Source: Sabethes cyaneus (taxonomy: Eukaryota > Arthropoda > Insecta > Diptera > Culicidae). From it: a DNA stretch of 64,000 nt. The notes below the pieces were generated by a model. The model was given only the letters and a program-made list of their open reading frames with translations, ran no database searches and was not told the DNA's origin. Position 1 is the first letter of the stretch. Every line of letters begins with the position of its first letter. Shown one piece after another: positions 35,163-46,206 of this stretch. The stretch covers positions 78,443,449 to 78,507,448 of the forward strand of contig NC_071355.1 of NCBI RefSeq assembly GCF_943734655.1, given 5' to 3'. The position numbers and the translations under genes were made by a program.

Positions 35163-37781
35163 ATGAAGATTCCTAAAGAGGTAATATAAAAGTTAAGCTA
35201 ATTTACAGAAATTCAAAAGTCTAAGCAACAACGTTCTTTTGTTTCCCTAGGTTCAGTGCAGAACGTGCTCGCAAGTGTTTTGCTGCGCCAAATGTCGCGA
35301 GAAACACGAAGACCAGAATCATAAGGAAATAAAAGCAATTCGGCAAATTTGCTACATCTGTAACAGTCGACCGTTTCCGCTGAGAATTGATACCAAAATA
35401 ACACCAAGCAATTTGCTTATCGAACACATCCTAAAGGAACACTTGCCCTTACGCTGCAACCGATGTACCAAGGTGAGTTGAATGCCGTACTGATCGTTTT
35501 TAGGTTATTACTTATGATTCTTAATCTATCTCCTGTTTTAACGTGGTTTTGGTATCAACTATTATAAATTCATAAGGTTTGGTTTGTTTTTCTTATAGTT
35601 AACCTTACCGACCGTTTGCCTGTACGTTTATTAGCGTGGCATAATGTGCCAAATGCTTATTAACTCGGAAAAATAAAATTAATAATATCAAAATCATAAC
35701 ATTACACCCATGAAATGTTCCATATAGATAGAATCAGTTACCTAAATGGAATCAACGAGGAAGGCTTCATTTGCTTTAAATATGATTCTAAATATTCGCG
35801 TAACAATTCGTTTTGATTGTTGTAGATATTCCACACGGCTGCTGATTTCAAATCGATATCTCGCTGTTTAACTAACAATGATCGGGGCGAAAGTGGTGCT
35901 CCAGATGTTGTCTGTCAGTTAGAAGGTAGTGACACCAAAATAACAACTATAAAAGAGGTAACTATCGAAAATGTCAATATTCCCGTGCAGGAATTAGAGA
36001 ACAAAGAAAATGTGAACGACAACTGCAGCGTCGACTCGTCCGATCATTCAGCTGAACACAAAGGAGAAGTTCGTCAAACAGCTATCAAGATTGTGAAAGC
36101 TTCTACCGCAACATTGGGCACACCGCAGATATCCAAAGAAGTTCGAGCCATCAGCGACCCGATCGAGGACATTGGTGACATAAACAAAGCTATGTTAACA
36201 CCTCTGTCCATGATCAACTTGCGTTGGAAGCGAAAAAGTCGGCAGAGCTTCGATAGTATGCTGTGCACTACATCTAACATATCCGCTGTGAATGCTTCTT
36301 CGGAGGATGGACCATTTAGTCCCAACAAGAAGTTGGTTCGAACCACTTCCACTCCGATGATGCATGGCTGTTTATTAAATAGGAAAACTATGGTGAATGA
36401 ATCCTACACAAGTGCAATAGGACACATGTCCAGCATTCGTCACAGCAATAGCAGTAGTGAATCTGAATCTAAGCCAGGAGATCCTACGCCGCCATCATCA
36501 GCTTCCTATGAAATACCTCCTAAACTTCGTGGCATGCATCGGAGCCGGTCACGAGTATTAGCCACACCTCTGAGGCAGGTTATGTCAAAAAGTATCCAAC
36601 GGGCGATTGCACAACATGGTTATTATTCCAAGATACTGGCTCCGAGGACACAGCGCAAAATGAGCTTCAATTCGACTAACAGCAGTGGCCTAAATAGCAC
36701 TTCCGATTCGTCTTTGCGAGAGGCAGCATTGGATCTTCGTACGACTCCGGTATTAAAACGAGCTTCCAGCGAATCAGCCGTCACCAGAATTCCAGAATTC
36801 GGCCCACACAGAACTACCAAACTAGTTTGCTCTCCTAAAAAGATAAACGAAGAATCGTCATGGGCTAAAGAAGCGAGTTCTAATTATCACGATGCGCGGC
36901 AAACTTTGGAAACTAGCAGCGAAATAATCGATCAGGAAAACCGCGATAACCAGCGAATAGACGAAGAAAGTTTGATAGTCCATCGCAGAACAGAATCGAA
37001 AACATCTCACAATTACCAGGATACTCCGAAGGTGACTGGTGGAATTCTGAAGAAAGCTATCACATTTGCGACACCAGAAATGTCACGACTTAAAAAATGC
37101 ACAGATGATGACTTAGAGGAAGATAAAGATGAAATTTGGGCAACCCCCTGTGCCGTTCCGCGGAGTTTTAGTTGTTCCGCGCTATTAGATTCGCGTTTAG
37201 ATTCAATTATGACCGAAGATAATAGCGAGGCCTCCGGCTCGGATGATGTATTCATGCCCCCATCAAAGACTATATCCGCTCAACAGCATAAACTAGTTTC
37301 ACAACCAATACCCAGCACAGGAAGATTATGGACAATAGTGACAAACGTTGTACGTCTTGCGAGCCGTAGTGACATCCAGGACGAGTTCACCGCAACGGGA
37401 TCCGCCGCGTCTGGTAGCTCAGAGGGGGATGGTAAAGTTTCGTCTACTTTGTTGAAAAAAGCAGCTTCTTTCGCCGGATTTTTGAAGGATCACTTCCCAG
37501 TTCCGCGGGCCATTCGATCGCAATCACAGCGCAGTAATTCTTCGTCCGGGTCGGAGGAATTTGCGGTACCGCGCAGTCAGGAAGCAGGAACTAGTCTCAA
37601 ACGGCGACGAACCGCTTCACGCTACACCCGGCCGTACGAGTTCATGGGCAATCCTGTCGCAACTCATGGACTCACCGGTTCCAGTCCACTGGCTAAAAGA
37701 GTCAAACGAATTCAAGGAAGACAACCTATCGAACGCATGCGAAGTAACAGCAGAAGCGGCAGCAGTGCAAGCGATATTTAA
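35163..37781 (+). CDS. Unnamed 731-aa zinc-finger protein with KEN box and PP1-docking-like motif
   Basis: Exons 35163-35180 (six codons, MKIPKE), 35251-35472 and 35826-37781. All junctions are GT-AG and keep frame, giving 731 aa. Residues 8-100 hold three Cys/His clusters: CRTCSQVFCCAKCREKH, CYICN with distal HILKEH, and CNRCTKIFH...C. The third cluster is completed only across the second intron, which supports the splice. The rest is Ser-rich, basic and probably disordered, with many Ser/Thr-Pro sites. It has a KEN box at about 140-142 (ENKENVN, an APC/C degron type) and KAITF near 490, which fits the PP1 RVxF docking consensus. A basic KR-rich stretch near the C terminus could be a nuclear signal. 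Together these suggest a cell-cycle-regulated nuclear protein, but I do not recognise the family. It is convergent with the RNF220 gene. Confidence 0.85.
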
Positions 37782-37987
37782 CGATCGAGTGAGCCAATTT
37801 ATGGAGCACAGTTTTGTTTAATACCAAAGTGAGAGCTCAAATTGTTGTGGAGCTATTTTCGGCTTCCTTTAACAGTAAACAATCATGTTAGGAATGTTAT
37901 ATGAAGCGAATTGATAATAGTATTGCTTATAATTCTTGCTATATAGTAGATGTAAAGTGCCATTTCAATGTCAGCTTGTGTTGTAAG

Positions 37988-37993
37988 AATAAA
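37988..37993 (+). promoter_or_regulatory. Candidate polyadenylation signal AATAAA
   Basis: AATAAA about 207 bp after the stop of the zinc-finger gene, on its strand. Another AATAAA-like word lies near 38303. Confidence 0.45.
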
Positions 37994-38616
37994 TTATATA
38001 TTCATATCTCTGAAATTCGCGAAAAAATTATTGAGAAAAAAAATGTGGGTAGAGGGATGCCTGGTTATGAACAGTATAGCATTGCTCTTGCTGTTCTTAT
38101 AGTAACAGTGCTATTATTTGTACGGTGAAATTTTATGTATAAAAGTCCGAAGTCCGTTTAGTATGATTGGAAACGTTCTTATATAATCGGGGTTTTTCTT
38201 ACCATATGCACAGCTTGTAATATTTTCGCATTTTTTGGAAAGTAATGCTGCAAAACGTATAACAAATGAAACTTCGTGTTTTTTATAATCATAGATTTAT
38301 TGTAATAAAACTTATGTCCACTATTGGTAATCAGTTTATAGTAGAAATAGGTAAAATGCTTCGCAGTTTATTTATCGTTGCCCTATGGAATGTTAATAAA
38401 ATATATATAAGTTCAGAGCAGTTGATTCGTTTATAAAAAAGATTTGTTCACTCTCGTCGCTGTTTATTGTCTTCGGTATTTAACCGTTTTAACTACTTTC
38501 GGATTCCCCAAATTAAACAAAGGACTGTCGGATGCAATTTAATACTCATTGCTTGCGAGACAGTTAAAAGAAAACCGTCTAGAAGCCTGCGTTCTGCATG
38601 CATAGCCTGCGCCGCT

Positions 38617-39870
38617 TTATAGGTAGATGCGCCTCAAATCCGTAGGCGAAGTGATCATACTACACTGAGGGCAGAGCTTTTTTGCTCCCAAAGTGTGCAA
38701 CCAGCATTCCTCGCAGTACACATGCCAGCAACAGATAGACACGACCGGTTTCCGGAAGTCGTCCATACAAATCAAACATTTCGGTCGATTTAGTATGAAC
38801 CCTTCGTATTCGCGAATTTTTGATTTAAGAGATTCAACTATCTGATCTCCGTTTTCGTCCTTATTCTCGCAGGATGTCGCAGGAACATGCTGCTGTGAGA
38901 AACGAACGGCTGAGTTTCTGCTGGTTCCTTCGCAAGGATTATCTGTATCGGATCTTTTAACGGTTACTGGTTCATTTGCCATTACTAAGCCTCGTAGATA
39001 GGAGTCTTTATATCGATGATCAGCCATAGGATAAATTACATCTCGCTCAGAGTATTGCGGTGGCCCGTAGATCTGTGTTTCATCCCCGTCGACGTTAAGT
39101 TCATCGTCTGTGTCCTCAGCATTAGTTACTCGAACAGCAGTGCTCGCCAGAGCACCTGTTTGATGCAGCATACTAGTTGCGCGAACTCGTGTATGTCCGG
39201 CCCATTCATACACCTCAAAGGTCTCGCCTTCTACGTCAATGCTTATATCGTCGTCGTCAGAATCATTGGGTCTTGACGAAACTCCATTTCCGTTTACTTC
39301 TGATTTCCTAAGACATACTTCTACATGAGACGACAGGTCCTCTGAAACCGTTTTATTGCATACGGGACAATTACTGTCTTCTGTTTTACGCTTTCGGGTC
39401 TTCATCTATAATTAATAAAATCTATAATTATACAAATATCACACTTAAATTATTAAATAAACCTTCAATCTAGCTTGACGATTATTCTTAATCTTCTGAT
39501 AGGTTCCCCAGCATTCCTCCGGACTTACTGCTACAGCTGTTTCTGCTAAATCATTCGCAACATGCCCATTGGTAGCTCCCGTATCATTACTTGTTTTGGT
39601 CCCATAGACACTACCGCTCGGACCGGCTACTGGCGAAGCCCTATCAGTGACCGTAGCATTGTAACTTGCACTAGCATTGGAAGCATTTTTCCGTGGTTTA
39701 AGAATTCTATCAAGGCGTTCCACCTCCAGTGCAAAATGCTGATCAATCTCATTGGGGCGCAGCGTGACACCGCAAATTGGACAACAAAGGGGATCCGTTT
39801 TTGGTTTCCTTTGCCGAATAAAATTTCCGCTGCCGCCTTCTCCATTCTCTTCCGTGCTGTGTTGATCCAT
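38617..39870 (-). CDS. RNF220: E3 ubiquitin-protein ligase RNF220 homologue
   Basis: Two exons on the minus strand: 39463-39870 (136 codons) and 38617-39405, giving 398 aa. The intron is 57 bp with GT-AG ends. The C-terminal RING finger spans about residues 346-384 (CLICMDDF, then CCWHVYCEECW, LGAKKLCPQC). The chain ends TDLRRIYL, as in RNF220 proteins. Upstream are two RNF220-type Cys/His modules: CPICGVTLRPNEIDQHF in exon 1 and CPVCNKTVSEDLSSHVEVC in exon 2. An ECWGTYQKIKNNRQARLK helix links them. RNF220 ubiquitinates nuclear targets in vertebrates; the fly or mosquito substrate is unknown. It is shorter than the 566-aa human protein in the linkers. A plus-strand TTTATT at 38463 gives a possible AATAAA for this gene. 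Confidence 0.93.
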
Positions 39871-40171
39871 TGTAAATGATTTAAGGTTATCTGGCAGAGC
39901 ATTTAGGCATAATCCATTTTGATATATAGTTTAGCTTTGCAATATAGAGCACAATTCTACTTAAACAATAAAAATATGTGTATGCTACAGTTCTGAAAAA
40001 CGCCGCCTGCAATTATTGTTTGTTTTAAGAATTTTGGGCACCCGAACATGGAATGCAATTATTAATTTGACATCTGTTAAGTTTTGCAAACCAACAGCAA
40101 ATTTGATTTAGCACTGGGTCAGTTCATGAACAGAACTCAAACTCATAACCCCTTATAGGGCTGCTGAGCTG
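39871..40171. other. 5' flank of RNF220, nothing else recognised
   Basis: Ordinary AT-rich intergenic DNA upstream of the RNF220 start. No TATA box or element end was recognised. Confidence 0.4.
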
Positions 40172-40478
40172 CACTCTTAAATGATTCTACCTGTAAATTG
40201 GTCGGATTTAGTTAAAGTTAGGTTGAAACTACTCAAAATGCCCTTAAAGTGTACAAACTCAGATTTTGAGTAGTTTTTCAACCAAAAAATTGGTAGTAGG
40301 AACTTAAAATTGCGTTATTTGTCATAGAGAATAATTCAATTATTGGTAGCAAGTAGCCAAAATTGGTTGAAATTTTTACCCAAAGTTTGAGTTTGTACAC
40401 TTTAAGGGCATTTTGAGTAGTTTCAACCTAGCTTTAACTAAATCCGACCTATTTACAGGTAGAATCATTTAAGAGTGT
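40172..40478. mobile_element. Foldback MITE, 307 bp
   Basis: Inverted ends of about 90 bp begin CACTCTTAAATGATTCTACC and end GGTAGAATCATTTAAGAGTG. The pairing continues through CGGATTTAGTTAAAG and ACTCAAAATGCCCTTAAAG. No coding frame. No clear target duplication was found, so the class is undetermined. Confidence 0.85.
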
Positions 40479-40532
40479 GACCTATAGAAATACTCAGAGG
40501 TGAGAAATACGCGGAAGCAGGCATCTTGGGAG

Positions 40533-40729
40533 CAGAGATGCCAGAAGTGAAGACATGTCTTCATTTTGAAGACATTTTTGTTACAAAAAAGTGAAATGTC
40601 TTCACTTGAAGACATGTGAAGACATGTCTTCACCATGCAGTTTAAATGGGCTGAAAGCCGAAGGAAGACAAATGAAGACATTTTTCCTTGATTCGTGAAG
40701 ATTTTTCAAAAAATCACCTGGCATCCCTG
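40533..40729 (+). mobile_element. hAT-type MITE (GAAGACAT family), copy A
   Basis: 197 bp with ends CAGAGATGCCA / TGGCATCCCTG and an exact 8-bp duplication CTTGGGAG (40525-40532, 40730-40737). The interior repeats GAAGACAT/ATGTCTTC words. The right arm of the surrounding inverted repeat has the empty site (CATCTTGGGAACCAATCG, reverse complemented). Confidence 0.93.
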
Positions 40730-40774
40730 CTTGGGAGCCAATCGAGCAGCGAGAATAGTCAAAAGGGAGCCAAT

Positions 40775-41032
40775 CACGGGGCGAATCACTTCAAAATTAA
40801 TAAATATATTAAATATATTTATGCATATTTACATACTTTTACCCGGGTGCTAAATATATTTCCCGACATTGTTGAATTTTACGAAAGTTTCCACCTTTTT
40901 CATACAATCTTGAGCTGTCAAGTCCCATAACAGATGTGGCAAGAGTTGGAGTGGATACATTTAAAATAGTAAATACATTTATTAATATTAATCACATATT
41001 GAATATTTGTGCTGGAAGTGATTTACCCCGTG
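40775..41032. mobile_element. hAT-type MITE with CACGGGGC ends, interrupted at its edge
   Basis: Ends CACGGGGCGAATCACTTC / GAAGTGATTTACCCCGTG and an 8-bp duplication GAGCCAAT at 40767-40774. The right copy, at 41229-41236, is separated from the element only because the second GAAGACAT-family MITE landed across the boundary. The empty site is present in the right arm (GGAGCCAATCGAACACGC). Non-coding, AT-rich inside. Confidence 0.85.
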
Positions 41033-41035
41033 GAG

Positions 41036-41223
41036 CAGGGATGCCAGGAGATTTTTTGAAAAGTCTTCACAAATCAAGAAAAATGGCTTCATTTGTCTTC
41101 TTCCGGCTTTCCAGATTTTTTTACCCATTTGAATTGCATGGTGAAGACATTTCAAAATAAAAGTCTTCTTTGTAACAAAAATGTCTTCAAAATGAAGACA
41201 TGTCTTCACTTCTGGCATCTCTG
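41036..41223 (-). mobile_element. hAT-type MITE (GAAGACAT family), copy B
   Basis: 188 bp, same family as the copy at 40533 but in opposite orientation. Ends CAGGGATGCCA / TGGCATCTCTG, exact 8-bp duplication CCGTGGAG (41028-41035, 41224-41231). It inserted into the extreme right end of the MITE starting at 40775. Confidence 0.93.
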
Positions 41224-41249
41224 CCGTGGAGCCAATCGAACACGCATAC

Positions 41250-41535
41250 CACAGACAAACAGACGAGACACTCGCGTTAATTTTATCGTCCAATCAAAAA
41301 CCAATCATTTTTCAAAAAAAGCATGTTTCGCAACATGACCACACCGCGGCGCGCGAGTGTTGCTTCGAGTTTTCAGTATAAAACCATACAAATGTAAAAA
41401 CCCTACAGCGTAAAACCCTGCAAATGCAAGCTACTCCGCAACATGCATAACAGAGGGTGCTAGTGTGCAAGGAAAATGTGTAGGACGATGGTTTTTAAAG
41501 GATTTTCTTCTATGTGTCATGTCAGTTCGTCAGTG
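41250..41535. mobile_element. MITE with CACAGACAAACAG ends and 7-bp target duplication
   Basis: 286 bp. The left end CACAGACAAACAGACGAGAC is inverted-similar to the right end (GTGTCATGTCAGTTCGTCAGTG at lower identity). The 7-bp duplication CGCATAC occurs at 41243-41249 and 41536-41542. The right arm of the large inverted repeat carries the empty site with a single CGCATAC. A similar element with the same duplication length lies at 48162-48441. The 7-bp length fits the P or Dada superfamilies better than hAT, but the class is unproven. Confidence 0.82.
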
Positions 41536-41743
41536 CGCATACTGTTTGCTTAAATGTTTAATCAACAATTATTGAAATAGTTATGAGATCTACTTAGGCT
41601 ATTGTCACACACCTTGAATATTATACTCGGACACAGTGCGTATAAAGCTTTGCAATGCATTTTACATCTTTGCCTAGATTAAGTTTAAAGATATATCGCT
41701 CTATTGTGCAAAATTGTTGTAAACAAAACAGAAGCGGATCATA

Positions 41744-41967
41744 CAGAGCTGCCATAAATACAGACATTTGTGCTTGTATATATTTGGGACCCTCCCGTTT
41801 TCTACGGAGTGTTTTATTTTCTCGATCTAATCTTTTAAATAACATAAATAGTTTATGGAGTACTTTAAAATTCAGGAGCATTAGTGGAGTCAGAAATCAC
41901 AGCAACTGAAATAATTGATGCGTCCCAAATTTATGCATGCACAAATATCTGCATTTGTGCAGCTCTG
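41744..41967. mobile_element. hAT-type MITE with CAGAGCTGC ends
   Basis: 224 bp. Ends CAGAGCTGCCATAAATACAG / its inverted counterpart ending CATTTGTGCAGCTCTG, with subterminal ATATTTGTGC / TTTGGGAC words paired. Target duplication GGATCAT plus one mismatched base (41736-41743, 41968-41975). The right arm has GGATGATG uninterrupted. Confidence 0.85.
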
Positions 41968-42098
41968 GGATCATGTTGAAAACAATCAAGTCAAACTGCT
42001 ACAGCATTTTGCTTCGCAGCAAGTACTGGCAGTTTTTGTACATTGATGTCAAATCGTTGGCTTTAGTTTCCGCGCATCTCTTACTGTAAGTATTTCTA

Positions 42099-42219
42099 AT
42101 GCCGAATTTGTTTATTCAATCCGGGTTGAAACTGGATGAATTTTATCTGTCAGATAGGAGCAAATGAACACAAAAAATTCATCCAATTCCAATCCGGATT
42201 GAATAATCAAATTCGACAT
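42099..42219. mobile_element. Short MITE with ATGYCGAATTTG ends
   Basis: 121 bp. Ends ATGCCGAATTTG / CAAATTCGACAT with inner pairing ATTCAATCCGG / CCGGATTGAAT. An 11-bp direct repeat AAGTATTTCTA sits at 42088-42098 and 42220-42230. The parent sequence there is itself an end word of the large inverted repeat, so part of the repeat length may be coincidental. Confidence 0.75.
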
Positions 42220-42379
42220 AAGTATTTCTATTCGCTATCTGCAAGGGGTTTCCAGTAAGGCGTATAAGTGCGTAGTAATCAGAGATTACTTTTGTAATCA
42301 TTTACGAATTAATTAGGTAATCAATGGTAGACTAATCTCAAGTTTTTAGTCTTGACCTTGGAATGAGGTCATACATATA

Positions 42380-42814
42380 TTAATATTTTTTTGAAAACGA
42401 TGGTTCTACAATTGATGAAGGGACGGTAGGGGAAAGAAATGAAAATTTTTGGTGAAGGAGGGGAAGAGCGGAAAGGAAGGGGGGGGGTATTGGTAGCTAT
42501 GCTTGACAAGTAGTCATTTTGACTCCAGTCCAGCGCCTCTATGGTTCAAAGGTACAAGTACCAACGAACCACATGCCCTGGCGGGTGTCGTGGGTTCGAA
42601 TCCGGTTATAATCTCAGATTACAGCTTGGTTCGACTCATGCACCTTCCAGCATTGGACAAAAGGTAGGAGTCAAAATGACTACTTGTCAAGCATAGCTAC
42701 CAATACCCTCCCCCCTTCCTTTCCGCTCTTCCCCTCCTTCACCAAAAATTTTCATTTCTTTCCCCTACCGTCCCTTCATCAATTGTAGAACCATCGTTTT
42801 CAAAAAAATATTAA
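42380..42814. repeat. Central palindrome of the large inverted repeat with a 140-bp loop
   Basis: Arms 42380-42526 and 42667-42814 are almost perfect reverse complements (TTTTGAAAACGATGGTTCTA … and the matching CCATCGTTTTCAAAA), including a G-rich run mirrored by a C-rich run. The loop 42527-42666 is unique within the window and contains a perfect pol III B-box-like word GGTTCGAATCC at about 42593-42603. The loop could be a tRNA-related SINE fragment. I see no good A box at tRNA spacing and no cloverleaf, so I do not call a tRNA gene. Confidence 0.85.
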
Positions 42815-43391
42815 TCAATGGTAACCAGTAGAGTAATCAATGATAATCGTAAGTAATCATTGGTAATCATGAATAATTTATAGTAATCACAAGAGATTGA
42901 TTAGTGGTAATCAGAGGTAATCAGTAAAGTAATCAAAAGAAACTTTTCAAAGGTGCGTAGTAATCATTGCTGATGGAAACCCCTTGTGTGGGACACATAA
43001 AAACTAGAAATACTCACAGTAAGAGATACGCGAAAACTAAAGCCAACGATTTGGCATCAGTGTACAAGAACTGCCAGCACTTGCTGCGGAGCAAAATGCT
43101 GTAGCAGTGTGACTTGATTGTTTTCAACATCATCCGCTTCTGTTTTAGTTTTCAGTTTTCAATTTTGCACAATAGAGCGATATGCCTTTCAACTTAATCA
43201 GTGTAAAATGCATTGCAAAGCTTTATATACACTGTGTCCGAGTATAATATTCAAGTATATTTCAATACTTGTTAATCAAACATTTAAGCAAACAGTATGC
43301 GTGTTCGATTGGCTCCCTTTTGACAATTCTTGCTGCTCGATTGGTTCCCAAGATGGCTGATTCCGCATATCTCTCACCTCTGAGTATTTCT

Positions 43392-43703
43392 AATAGAAAC
43401 TATATATACGAAAGTTTTCTCAGTGTAGTTCTGTCTGCAAGTTCCTTGTATTTCGAGTTTACACCAATAAATTTTGCGGAAGCCCACTGCGTGTAACGTA
43501 ATAATTAATGGTTCCTAAATGCTGTCAGTTTTCTGCAAGGGCAAGCACAAACACTTTTCGACGGTAAATGTCAAATTCAAAAAGCGCATCCCGCGGTCAT
43601 AAAAAGGTTTATTTTTTCCGTTTTTCCTTTAAATGAATACATCCGATTATAAACATTTCTATTAAACAAATTCGGTTTGTGACAGTGTTTTATCCAATGT
43701 AAA
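43392..43703. other. 5' flank of HAUS6
   Basis: Intergenic sequence between the inverted repeat and the HAUS6 start codon; promoter presumably here, but no core element is convincing. Confidence 0.4.
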
Positions 43704-46206
43704 ATGAATAGAACCATTAGTTTAAAAAGAGTAAACACATTACCGAATGTGACCAATGTTTGCGCAAGTGAAGAACAGTTGGATACTGCAATTTTCTACT
43801 GCCTAAATGCACTTACTAAGCGGTACTCTCCGTCGGACCAGTTCCGGGCAATCTTTGTTAAAGTAAGTTAACTACTGTGACATCTTGAGTGAAATACGAA
43901 TGCCTTATTATTTGTTGCAGGGAATGTTTTTGAAACCCAACACGAAAGCTTTCGTACATGTTCTGCACTTTCTGTTCAACATATACGACGCGAAGGAATT
44001 TCGTAAACGATTTTACTGGCCCATATTTGATAAGACTGCAGAAACAGCGTTTCGTAGTTCTACCGTTGAGTATATAAATTGGCTCGTCGATCAGGGTAAA
44101 CTAGAGTTGGAAAAGATCAAAGCTCACACTGTAGTGCTACCTGGAGGAATGAAATTTATGAAATTTTTACTAATATTAATTAGTTTTGTTCTTAAAGAAC
44201 AACTACGGAAAAATCGTGGTACTGGAACTGGTGGTAAAATAGTCGCGAAGAGTGATGTGAAACATTTGCTAGTTTATCACGCACAATGGGAAGAAATGGG
44301 ATCTAGAATGAGAGAGATATTTCATAGTGACTTGAGCTTAATTATGAGCCGTATTCAGCAAATTGAGGATCTATTAGATGAGCTGTTTCAAAGTTGCTTG
44401 GGACCTGCAAAGCAGATGAATTTCGAGAAACTTATGCAACTATGGGGAACGTTTAACAGGACATCTTTCGAGGAAAACGAAGGGCGACGGCAACGTTTAT
44501 TGAATGTTACAGCTGAATATGATAAAACTGTTGCATTAGCTAAACGAAAACTAGAGCCGAAGGAAATTACGTTGAAACTTAATGCGGATGATTTGAAGGA
44601 AACACTTTACAGATTGGAAGTATTGTTTCCCGATAATGCCTATCGGTTTCGCGATGTATTCGATGAATGCGGAAAAATAGATGCCGTGAAGTTATTTGAA
44701 ATTATCACATTTATATTTCCAGAAATAGAGCAACACTTGAAGAGTTTTACAGTGCGCAGTACAGAGTCTTTAAAATTTGAACTCAAAGAGTTGTCCAGAG
44801 TGGCTGTGAAATCGGATAATCTATGTCATGAAATAGCCTCACTGCGAAGAAGTTTGCCCTTCATGGAAGCCAAATTTCAGGAACTGATAAATCAAGAAGA
44901 GATAGACGAACTGAACAATGATCTCGGTATCCGAAACAAAATATTCAATACACCACCGATATCAATTAACTTTCAAGAGGAAGGGGATAATGGAGGAGGA
45001 ACCAGACCACTGCCCAAGCGGAATCGTATTGCTCTTTTCGATGACGACCAGGTACAGCAGATGAACCTGCGAATGCGATTGCTGTCTTCTAGTGTTTGTC
45101 AGTCAGTACTCAAAACTCCTCGATCTGCCAAGAAAGTCAAACCAAAAGATCCCTCAACTCCAGGTTCCGATAAAGTATTTGCTGTGCCTAAACCAGCGCG
45201 CAAGGAAAGAATGAATCCTCTTTCCATGTTAAATAAAATCACTTCACAGGGAAAATCTAAAAACAAACCTGCCGTTCCTCAGCAGCCGATCAATAGCACA
45301 ATGAACCTTTCCTCGTTGTCCCATCTAGATGACATCACGTTGCGTCCAGAATTTTCATCTACTCTTCTGGGAACTCCGGAAAAACAAACCGCATGCAACC
45401 GCCGCAGTATTAACGCCAATGATACTTTGAATGTTAAATTAGAAGCTCAGTTAGTACCCGTTATACAAAATCCACAGCTTGTAACAACAAATACACCCAA
45501 AATGCATGCTTCTCCGTGTTACAAAACTATTTACAGTGAAAACCTGATTCAGCAAACTACTACTAAAACAACGATGTCTCCGGATTCGTTATTTTTGTTA
45601 AGTCAAACCACTACTAGAACGACCACTACTCGTCGGAGAAGCTCAATTGTACATTTTGAACAGCTGCAAACGTCACCGTCGGGAAAGCTCAACGCTCTGA
45701 TGTCGTCAGATATTGCTCCGGAGATATCTTTATATACGAACAACGAGGAATGTGACCTTATCGCAACCGATGCGGTTGAGAACGAAATTAAAGACCTGCC
45801 ACGAATACGGATATCCGAGTGCGACGAGACGGACTCTGGCATTAGTGACGGGAATCGAGTAGCCGAAAACCCGTTCAATATTCCCGGTGTTATGGACGAA
45901 CAACAGGCCGAAGCGTTTGAATTACAGGTAGTTCGATTGCACCTAGAGTTACATTTACTGATAGTTTTCTTCTTAATCTTATTTGTACCGAAAATATAGG
46001 TACTAAATTATCTCTTTTTTCAGCAAACCTGCAATTCATCCGATCTTTCTACTACTCTGGTAGATCTAGACTTTAACAAGTTAGCTATCTCCTGCGCTAA
46101 AGAAGAGAGTACAGACGCCAACCGATCATTGATCGATATTCCGATAGAAGCTGATTGCGAAGATCTGTTTAATGTAAGCGATGGTATTTTGGCAGACATC
46201 GATTAA
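43704..46206 (+). CDS. HAUS6: HAUS augmin-like complex subunit 6 (dgt6 homologue)
   Basis: Exons 43704-43862, 43921-45927 and 46024-46206, GT-AG introns, 782 aa. The N-terminal HAUS6 domain is continuous across the first splice (FRAIFVK joined to GMFLKPNTKAFVHVLHFLF). It continues through FRKRFYWPIFDKTAETAFR, YINWLVDQGKLELEKI and PGGMKFMKFLLILISFVL, about residues 1-150. Predicted helical regions follow to about residue 410. The rest is a low-complexity, Ser/Thr-rich, basic C-terminal half. The family recruits gamma-tubulin to spindle microtubules as part of the eight-subunit augmin complex. The last exon restores an acidic C terminus (DIPIEADCEDLFNVSDG). If the second intron is retained, the frame instead ends at 45999 with a hydrophobic tail, less likely. 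The length is between fly dgt6 and human HAUS6. Confidence 0.93.

Larger units (their letters stand above)
40487..43391. repeat. Large inverted repeat with MITE-riddled left arm
   Basis: The left arm (40487-42526) and right arm (42667-43391) are reverse complements over their whole shared length. Marker pairs include AGAAATACTCAGAGGTGAG / CTCACCTCTGAGTATTTCT, CAATCGAGCAGCGAGAATAG / its right-arm version near 43320-43345, TACTCGGACACAG, GACATCAA/TTGGCATCA near the catalytic-like GCTACAGCATTTTGC, and GGGTTTCC near the centre. The left arm is about 1.3 kb longer because it contains the MITEs at 40533, 40775, 41036, 41250, 41744 and 42099. The right arm shows the uninterrupted sequence at each of these sites. 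The GTAATCA word is repeated many times at 42265-42345 and 42812-42970. No gene lies within it. Confidence 0.88.

Noticed and set aside
39016..39879. Plus-strand frames over the RNF220 exons
   Set aside because: Antisense shadows of the RNF220 coding exons.
42575..42610. tRNA gene suggested by the GGTTCGAATCC word
   Set aside because: No matching A box at proper distance and no cloverleaf; at most a tRNA-derived fragment.
45928..45999. HAUS6 ending at 45999 with a hydrophobic tail
   Set aside because: This is read-through into an intron; splicing to 46024 gives an acidic C terminus with GT-AG ends.
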